A DNA stretch of 64,000 nucleotides. Origin: JBGTFE01 sp049799955 (GTDB lineage Bacteria; Acidobacteriota; Blastocatellia; Pyrinomonadales; Pyrinomonadaceae). The DNA lies in contig JBARIW010000142.1 of the NCBI GenBank assembly GCA_049799955.1, forward strand, positions 29,944 to 93,943, given 5' to 3'. The translations under genes were made by a program, and so were the position numbers. The notes under the pieces were generated by a model. The model saw only the letters and a program-made list of their open reading frames with translations. It did no database searches and was not told the DNA's origin. Of this stretch, positions 58,962 to 64,000 are shown piece by piece; within the stretch, counting starts at the first letter, position 1; the number at the start of each line of letters is the position of its first letter.

Positions 58962-59468
58962 ATGAAAGTTTTAGGCATTGACCCGGGAAGTGAAACTCTC
59001 GGTTGGGGCGTGGTCGAAGGAAGCGGATTAAAGTATTCTTTGACCGACTTCGGAACGGTCAAATCGAGCCCGAAAGAGAGTTTTTCGAAGCGGCTTTTGA
59101 AAATCGGCGACGGTGTTCAGGCAGTGATTGAAAAATTTCAGCCGGATGTCGTTTCGGTCGAGGAAGCGTTTTACGCAACCAACGTGAAAGTCGCGCTAAA
59201 GCTCGGACAGGTTCGCGGCGTTGTGCTTTATCTGGGCGAAAAAAACGGTCTGGAAATTTCCGAGTTCAGCCCGCGCCTGATTAAGCAAACGGTCGTCGGC
59301 TACGGAAATGCCGAAAAACATCAGGTTCAGGAAATGGTGCGGTTGCTTTTAAGACTAAAAACCGCGCCGCAGCCGCACGATGCGGCAGATGCTCTGGCAA
59401 TCGCCATCTGCCACTTTCATCACGCGGGAATGCAGAACAAAATCATAAACGCTCGACTTAAAGCGTAA
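58962..59468 (+). CDS. ruvC: Holliday junction resolvase RuvC
   Basis: 168 residues. Endonuclease that resolves Holliday junctions with RuvAB. Catalytic acidic residues: Asp7 (LGIDPGSETLGWG), the Glu of VVSVEEAFYATN (near 68), and the carboxylates in PHDAADALAIAICH near 141. Homodimer, normal length. ATG directly after the single heptamer arm. Confidence 0.96.
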   Translation: MKVLGIDPGSETLGWGVVEGSGLKYSLTDFGTVKSSPKESFSKRLLKIGDGVQAVIEKFQPDVVSVEEAFYATNVKVALKLGQVRGVVLYLGEKNGLEISEFSPRLIKQTVVGYGNAEKHQVQEMVRLLLRLKTAPQPHDAADALAIAICHFHHAGMQNKIINARLKA

Positions 59469-59574
59469 AATCAGATATTTTCTCGAAGCGTAAACAGGGA
59501 AATCATAATTCATAATTTTCGTCCTTCGGTATTATTTTTACCCGAATCCCGATTCTACGTGAGGAAATTGAAAT

Positions 59575-60333
59575 ATGAAACGCTTTTGGTTCCTGTCGTT
59601 TCTACTCGTTTTTATCATTTTCACTTCTACCGCAGAAGCGCAAAAGCGGCGCGTGCCTAAAAAGTCGGTCGTCGCGCAAAAATCCGCAGCAAATGTAAAT
59701 ACGGCAATCGTTGTTGACGAGCGACTGGCAGTTTTGCGAGTCGAGCCGAGTCTATATGCGAAAGCCGTTCAGCGAATGCGTCTGGGCAGAGTCGTGCAGA
59801 TTTCCGGCTCGAAGCAAGCCGACGGCATTACGTTTTATCGCGTTATGGCTCTGCCGAACAATTTCGGATGGGTGCAGTCGGAAGCGGTTGCCGCAAAAAA
59901 TCGCGCCGGCGATGACGGGCGGATGGCAAAGCTCGTTCAGGCTTTTGACGGATTTGAGCAGATAGAATGCGCGACGCTTTTTCTCGAAACTTTCAACGAT
60001 TCTCCGCTTCGCCCGGCGATACAGCTTCTTTTAGGCGATTTGACGGAAGAAATTGCGCTCAAATTATCGGCTGAAGCGACCAGAAGACTGAGCAGACGCG
60101 AGATGACGGCTTCGGGCGCGCCGCTGCATAGCTTTTATCTGAATTATGTGAGCCTCGACCGTTACCGCAGGCTCGGCATCAATTTTTTGTTTAATTCGAG
60201 CACGAAGCTTTTTCACTACAACGGCGCGAGCTGGAAAGAGATTATCGCAAAATTTCCGAAATCCGCCGAAGCCGCCGAAGCGCAAAAAAGGCTCGACGCG
60301 CTGAAAGAAAAGATGGAAAAGACGGAGAAGTGA
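59575..60333 (+). CDS. Secreted protein with SH3-like domain
   Basis: 252 residues with signal peptide (FWFLSFLLVFIIFTSTAEA). A bacterial SH3 fold spans about 45-115 (LAVLRVEPSLYAKAVQRM, VVQISGSKQADGITFYRVM, NNFGWVQSEAVA), then a helical region ending in a coiled coil (FPKSAEAAEAQKRLDALKEK). SH3b domains bind the cell wall or other proteins. The stop codon TGA is inside the first unit of the hairpin that follows. Confidence 0.85.
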   Translation: MKRFWFLSFLLVFIIFTSTAEAQKRRVPKKSVVAQKSAANVNTAIVVDERLAVLRVEPSLYAKAVQRMRLGRVVQISGSKQADGITFYRVMALPNNFGWVQSEAVAAKNRAGDDGRMAKLVQAFDGFEQIECATLFLETFNDSPLRPAIQLLLGDLTEEIALKLSAEATRRLSRREMTASGAPLHSFYLNYVSLDRYRRLGINFLFNSSTKLFHYNGASWKEIIAKFPKSAEAAEAQKRLDALKEKMEKTEK

Positions 60334-60413
60334 ACAGTGAATAGTGAACAGTGAACAGTTAAGGAAGATTTTTCTTCAACTATTCACTATTCACTGTTCA
60401 CTATTCACTGTTG
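60330..60413. repeat. Heptamer hairpin, unit GAACAGT/GAATAGT
   Basis: Left arm 60330-60361 (GAACAGT, GAATAGT, GAACAGT, GAACAGT) and right arm 60377-60413 (ACTATTC, ACTGTTC). It fills the whole 81-bp gap between converging genes (stop codons at 60333 and 60415) and so acts as the only possible bidirectional terminator. Confidence 0.95.
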
Positions 60414-60414
60414 G

Positions 60415-61551
60415 CTAACCCGCATCGAGCATACGGCTTGAGCGTTCGGAGGCGAGCGTGAAATTCGGCAGGATGCGAAATCTGACCAGACCGACGGTTA
60501 CGTTTTGCCCGACATGAAGCGGAAAAGCGGTCGTTTCGGTTTTCGGGCGGCTGACGATAATCGGCTGTCTGGTCGATAGATTTAATCTCACGACGACTCT
60601 TTCGAACGCGCCGACGAAATTTATTTCTTCGACCGTTCCTTCCGTCAGTTTTTGATAATGCTGCGTCAGGTTTTCGGGTTTTCGCAGGAAAACGTCTTCG
60701 GGGCGAAAGACTAATTTGACCGATTGCCCGTCTCTGAGTTTTACGTCGTCTTCGATTTCGAGAATGACATCTTCGACCTCAAAACTCTGCCCATTAATAG
60801 TTCCGAGCAGGAGATTTGCCGCGCCTAAGAATTTGGCGACATGTTCGGTTTCGGGCTTGTTGTAAACGTCGTAAGGCGTTCCGATTTGTTCGAGCCGTCC
60901 GGCGTTGAGAACGGCGATGCGGTCGCCGAGTTCGAGCGCTTCTTCCTGGTCGTGCGTGATAAAAATCGAAGGTTTGTTGATTTCCTTCAAAAGCGCGCGA
61001 ATCTCGCGTCTGAGCGTCGTCCGAATCTGCGCGTCAAGCGCGCCGAAAGGCTCGTCAAAAAGAAGAACTTCCGGATTGTAAGCGAGCGCGCGGGCGATGG
61101 CGACGCGCTGCTGCTGCCCGCCGGAAAGCTGCGAAGGATATTTTTTGCGATGTTCTTCGAGGTGAACCATCTCGATTAAACGGTCAATCGCTTCCTTAAT
61201 TTCCTGTTTCGACTTTCTGCGCAGGCGCAAACCGTAACCGATATTGCTCTCGACGTTCATCTTCGGAAAAAGCGCGTAGGATTGAAAGATAACGCCCGTT
61301 CCGCGCTCGCGTGCCGGAAGCTCGGTAACGTCTTTGCCGTGTAGAATAACGCTGCCCGAATCGGGCGTTTCAAGCCCGGCGATAACGCGCAGAATAGTAG
61401 TCTTGCCCGAACCCGAAGCGCCGAGCAGAACCAGAATCTCGCCTTCGTCAACATCGAAATTAATGTCTTCGAGCACGACCGTCGCGCCAAACTTTTTGCT
61501 GACGTTTCTAACGCTCGCGGCGACGATTTTGTTTTCGGTTGAGTTTGTCAT
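60415..61551 (-). CDS. cysA: Sulfate/thiosulfate ABC transporter ATPase CysA
   Basis: 378 residues. Walker A LLGASGSGKTTILRVIAG, signature YPSQLSGGQQQRVAIARALA, Walker B VLLFDEPFGALDAQIRTTLR, and the C-terminal TOBE-like extension (about 240-378) of the sulfate/molybdate type (LVFRPEDVFLRKP). Energises import of sulfate through the membrane partner. The ATG abuts the next hairpin. Confidence 0.94.
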   Translation of the reverse strand: MTNSTENKIVAASVRNVSKKFGATVVLEDINFDVDEGEILVLLGASGSGKTTILRVIAGLETPDSGSVILHGKDVTELPARERGTGVIFQSYALFPKMNVESNIGYGLRLRRKSKQEIKEAIDRLIEMVHLEEHRKKYPSQLSGGQQQRVAIARALAYNPEVLLFDEPFGALDAQIRTTLRREIRALLKEINKPSIFITHDQEEALELGDRIAVLNAGRLEQIGTPYDVYNKPETEHVAKFLGAANLLLGTINGQSFEVEDVILEIEDDVKLRDGQSVKLVFRPEDVFLRKPENLTQHYQKLTEGTVEEINFVGAFERVVVRLNLSTRQPIIVSRPKTETTAFPLHVGQNVTVGLVRFRILPNFTLASERSSRMLDAG

Positions 61552-61678
61552 TCAAGATTTAAGATTCAAGATTCAAGATTAAAGATTTAATATTTAAGAT
61601 TTAATATTTAAGATTCAAGATTTTGTCTTTCAATTTTGAATTTTGAATTTTGAATCTTAAATCTTTAATCTTTAATCT
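61551..61678. repeat. Heptamer hairpin between cysW-like and cysA genes, unit AAGATTC
   Basis: Left arm 61551-61622 (AAGATTT, AAGATTC, TTAATAT-type units) and right arm 61629-61678 (GAATCTT, TAATCTT). The first base of the arm is the last base of the cysA start codon, and the cysW-like stop (TTA complement) lies in the right arm. It is inside one operon, so it does not simply stop transcription. Confidence 0.93.
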
Positions 61679-62505
61679 ACATCGAGCCAGTCTCTTGCGA
61701 AAAATAAAATGCTGAAAATCACGAACGAAAATATCGCCAGCACAATCGCAATCGCGTTGGCGGCTTCGACCTGTCCTTCGTTAAATTTGGCGAAAATATA
61801 AAGCGGCGCGGTCTGCGTGCGCATCGCCAGATTGCCGGAAACGAGAATCGTCGAGCCGAATTCGCCGACCGAGCGCGCGAACGTCAAAAGCGCGCCTGTA
61901 ACAATCGCGCCGCGCAAACTCGGCAGCGTTACGTGCCAGAAAGTCTGCCAGCGTGTCGCGCCCATCGTTGCCGATGCTTCTTCGAGCGATGTGTTCATTG
62001 TTTCGAAAACGGGTTTGATAACGCCGAACGCGAGCGGGAAAGTTACAAAAATATTTGCCAGAATAATCGCCGTCGCCGTAAACATTATCTGGTTGTCGGG
62101 CGAAAGGTATTGTCCGAGAATCCCGTAAGGTCCCCAGAGCAGAAGCAGCGCGAAACCGGCAACGGCGGTCGGAATCGCGGTAGGAAGGGAAATTATTACA
62201 ATCAGCGCGTTTCGTCCCCAAAAGCTGTACTTCGTCAGAACGTAGGCGGCGAAAAGCCCGAAGATAACGTTGAAAACGGTCGCCCAAAAGCTCGTTACCA
62301 TCGAAAGCTTGAGCGCGAAAATCGCTTCGGGCGCAATCAGGGAAGCCCAGAAATGGGCTAAACCGTCCTTCATCCCGAAAATAAAAATCGACGCCAGCGG
62401 CAGCAGAACGAGCGGCAGCATCACGGCAATCATCGAGAAAATGCTGAGCGGTCGCACAAGGTCGAAGCCGCGCACATGCCTGACGTTTGAAAGATTCGTG
62501 CTCAT
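61672..62505 (-). CDS. Sulfate ABC transporter permease (CysW-like)
   Basis: 277 residues from ATG 62505 (AAAGAGAGT ribosome site); upstream open frame not used. Six membrane spans (FSMIAVMLPLVLLPLASIFI, FWATVFNVIFGLFAAYVLTK, ALIVIISLPTAIPTAVAGFA, FTATAIILANIFVTFPLAFG...) and the EAA loop GATRWQTFWHVTLPSLRGAI for contact with the ATPase. It is most like CysW. The usual second permease (CysT) is absent between this gene and the binding protein. Confidence 0.9.
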   Translation of the reverse strand: MSTNLSNVRHVRGFDLVRPLSIFSMIAVMLPLVLLPLASIFIFGMKDGLAHFWASLIAPEAIFALKLSMVTSFWATVFNVIFGLFAAYVLTKYSFWGRNALIVIISLPTAIPTAVAGFALLLLWGPYGILGQYLSPDNQIMFTATAIILANIFVTFPLAFGVIKPVFETMNTSLEEASATMGATRWQTFWHVTLPSLRGAIVTGALLTFARSVGEFGSTILVSGNLAMRTQTAPLYIFAKFNEGQVEAANAIAIVLAIFSFVIFSILFFARDWLDVD

Positions 62506-62597
62506 ACTCTCTTTAACTGCGAACCGAAAACTGAAAACTGATAGTAAACGATTGTAAACATAGATACATACAATTCTCAATTCTCATCTGCTGGTTT

Positions 62598-63611
62598 TCA
62601 CTTCTTCTGCACTTTATCACGAAATACGCCTTCGATTATTTCGGGATAAGCGCGACTCCAACCGCCGAAAAGTTCGACTGTAAACGGCATCTCGATGGCT
62701 GCGAACTCCTTGTTCTCCGTGTTGAACGCCTCGTTCGTTATCGAGCGAAAATGATATTTGACGAACGCTTTCTGCGCTTCGTCCGTCCAGAGATATTCGA
62801 GAAACGCCTGAACCGACGGAAGCTTTTCGGCGGTTACGTTGCGGTCGATGGCGACTGCCGGATGCTCGCTGAAAATAGTCGATTTCGGGACGATTATATC
62901 GACCGCCGCGCCCGCCTGTTTCATCAGCAAGCCTTCAAGCTCGTATGTAATCAGCACATCGCCGTAGCCGGTTTCAAACTGCGTTCGCGCGGCTCGCGCC
63001 GAATCGGGCGTCGATTTTACGTTGTTCCAGATGCCCTGCAAAGTTTTCGTCGCGGCTTCGGCGTTATTGCCGTTCTTTTTCAATTCCGAGCCGTAAATTG
63101 CCAGCAGCGACCACTGCGCTCCGCCCGAACTGACCGGGTCGGGATGAATTATCTGCACGCCCGGCGCGGCTAAATCGGGAAAATCTTTTATGTTTTTCGG
63201 GTTGCCGCGACGCACCAGAATTATAAAAGGCGTTTTGTTGACGATGCTTTTATACGGCGCGGCGCGCCAATCTTTCGTTACCGCGCCGCCGGTTTTCAGA
63301 CGTTCGACATCGCGCTCGATGGAAAGAATTGCAACATCGGCGGGCGCGCCCTGCAAAATTTGGTTCGTAACCGTTTCAGAACCGGCAAACGACGAGACGA
63401 AATTAATATCCTCGCCCTTTTCGCGTTTCCATTTTGCGGCAAACGCGGGATAAATTTCCTTTTCCAGCGCCTCTTTCATAATCGAAAACCCGTAAACGGT
63501 AATCGTTCGCCCGCCTTTCGTATTTTCGGGCGCGCCCGGCAGGCAGGCAGTCGATAAGAAAAGCGAAAACAAGATAAACGCAAAGACTGTGGTTTTTAAG
63601 ATTTTAATCAT
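62598..63611 (-). CDS. Sulfate/thiosulfate-binding protein
   Basis: 337 residues, lipoprotein (LFLSTACLPG, Cys near 21). Family motifs: TITVYGFSIMKEALEKEIYP, FVSSFAGSETVTNQILQGAP, IIHPDPVSSGGAQWSLLAIY with the anion-binding Ser-Ser-Gly-Gly, TGYGDVLITYELEG and FLEYLWTDEAQKAFV. It captures sulfate or a similar oxyanion outside the membrane. ATG 63611 chosen; a GTG further up (63653) lies in the terminator. The operon leader carries a c-di-AMP riboswitch. Confidence 0.93.
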   Translation of the reverse strand: MIKILKTTVFAFILFSLFLSTACLPGAPENTKGGRTITVYGFSIMKEALEKEIYPAFAAKWKREKGEDINFVSSFAGSETVTNQILQGAPADVAILSIERDVERLKTGGAVTKDWRAAPYKSIVNKTPFIILVRRGNPKNIKDFPDLAAPGVQIIHPDPVSSGGAQWSLLAIYGSELKKNGNNAEAATKTLQGIWNNVKSTPDSARAARTQFETGYGDVLITYELEGLLMKQAGAAVDIIVPKSTIFSEHPAVAIDRNVTAEKLPSVQAFLEYLWTDEAQKAFVKYHFRSITNEAFNTENKEFAAIEMPFTVELFGGWSRAYPEIIEGVFRDKVQKK

Positions 63612-63632
63612 AACGCTGTCCCTTTCAAATAC

Positions 63633-63670
63633 AAAAAAGGCGTTGAAGTCCACGTGAGCTTCAACACCTT
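63633..63670 (-). terminator. Terminator/expression platform of the c-di-AMP riboswitch
   Basis: Stem AAGGCGTTGAAG (63637-63648) with CTTCAACACCTT (63659-63670) and a U-run (63633-63638 on the minus strand). It sits between the riboswitch and the binding-protein ATG, 22 bases before the start codon. Confidence 0.92.
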
Positions 63671-63683
63671 TCGGTAATTTACA

Positions 63684-63832
63684 GTGTCCTTCTCCGATAA
63701 CGCCTGCGAGGTTAGCTGTCGGGCTGGAAGCGAAGAATCTTCTGCGTTTTTGTAACGCTTCGCCCCGAATTTTGCATCAGCAAAAACTTTGGTTCCCCCG
63801 CGTTGTTTTTCCTACAACTTCGGCGATTTAAA
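63684..63832 (-). ncRNA. c-di-AMP riboswitch (ydaO/yuaA type)
   Basis: On the minus strand the segment holds the conserved ydaO blocks in order: a 5' GCCGAAG region (63818-63825), GCGGGGGAACCAA (63790-63802), GGGGCGAAG (63756-63764), and the hallmark CCGACAGCTAACCTCG (63708-63723) followed by GCAGGCG and GGAGAAGGA. In this class c-di-AMP binding normally favours the terminator and turns expression down. It is placed in front of sulfate-uptake genes, an unusual target (typical ones are potassium transport and cell-wall genes). Confidence 0.93.
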
Positions 63833-63843
63833 TTGTGTTAGAC

Positions 63844-63873
63844 AGTTTAGCGAATCGGAAACGGTTTTGGCAA
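63844..63873 (-). promoter_or_regulatory. Promoter of the riboswitch-sulfate operon
   Basis: On the minus strand TTGCCA (63868-63873), 18-base spacer, TAAACT (63844-63849). Transcription would start about 10 bases before the riboswitch 5' block. Confidence 0.75.
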
Positions 63874-63889
63874 GAAAAATTTACGAAAA

Positions 63890-63969
63890 AATGATGAAGT
63901 AGGAATGATGAATGATGAACTGAAGAATTTGTCTTTTATTCATCGTTCATCATTCCGCATTCATCATTT
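63890..63969. repeat. Heptamer hairpin, unit TGATGAA
   Basis: Left arm 63891-63925 (TGATGAA, GTAGGAA, TGATGAA, TGATGAA) and right arm 63938-63969 (TTCATCG, TTCATCA, TTCCGCA, TTCATCA). The same period and layout as the other hairpins, with yet another unit sequence. Upstream of the riboswitch promoter. Confidence 0.92.
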
Positions 63970-64000
63970 CTTGTCTCGCGGCGACTTGTGCGGCGACGGC

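Noticed and set aside
2930..63969. Heptamer arrays as CRISPR
   Set aside because: Units are 7-8 nt with no spacers and no cas genes; the two-arm layout is a hairpin, not an array of repeats and spacers.
1..64000. Insertion sequence or transposase
   Set aside because: No transposase, integrase or IS end pair seen anywhere in the window; the Septu-like insert and S23 gene carry none.

Overview
The window looks like chromosomal DNA from an Acidobacteriota bacterium, probably class Blastocatellia (Pyrinomonadaceae-like). The grounds are two large Oar-type TonB-dependent receptors, an ECF sigma factor of the type that precedes Ser/Thr kinase genes, a kinase fused to a PD40/TolB propeller, many secreted proteins of unknown function, and a GAA/GCG-rich coding style at moderate GC. 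This placement is inferred from gene content, not from a marker phylogeny. Genes are dense and mostly ordinary housekeeping, with short accessory inserts.

Layout: 1-7815 (+) holds the end of a TonB receptor, a DUF4388 protein, smc and a secreted protein. 7852-16827 (-) holds a GH13 amylase, a CapA lipoprotein, a membrane protein and a Kgd-type E2-E1 2-oxoglutarate dehydrogenase. 16977-19123 (+) is an AT-rich ATPase/HNH pair resembling the Septu (PtuAB) anti-phage system. 19113-23197 (-) is a ribH-nusB-histidine kinase-secreted protein run plus a flippase-like membrane protein. 23414-31147 (+) carries an acyl-CoA dehydrogenase, GNAT, radical SAM, a TPR protein, a HicBA-like toxin-antitoxin pair, a fused E1 alpha-beta dehydrogenase and an M28 peptidase. 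31186-39658 mixes secreted proteins of unknown function with OsmC, YARHG, J-domain and zinc-ribbon proteins. 39979-44843 (+) holds a STAS protein, a DnaJ-type zinc-finger protein and a complete TonB receptor. 44955-47211 holds a TPR protein with an S24-like tail, a tiny secreted repeat peptide and a CI-type HTH protein. 47432-50945 (-) holds a BaiN-type flavoprotein, DinB, a Lys-rich protein and rsmG. 51263-55623 holds a Cys-containing small protein and the sigma/kinase pair. A tRNA-Leu(CAG) follows, then yggS-yggT-yggU-yebC-ruvC (+). The window ends with a sulfate ABC transporter operon (-) behind a c-di-AMP (ydaO-type) riboswitch.

The most striking structure is not a gene. About a dozen intergenic sites carry hairpins built from tandem 7-nt units (an 8-nt variant at three more). 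The left arm has several copies of a unit, then comes a short loop, then a right arm of reverse-complement copies. Each site has its own unit sequence, but the period and layout are the same. They sit against stop or start codons, and arrays of the same period also lie in frame inside smc (head and hinge) and inside the linker of the 2-oxoglutarate dehydrogenase. Three other places deserve attention: the TPR/S24-like + secreted peptide + HTH cassette with a perfect 16-bp palindrome between the divergent genes, the Septu-like pair, and the c-di-AMP riboswitch placed in front of sulfate uptake genes.
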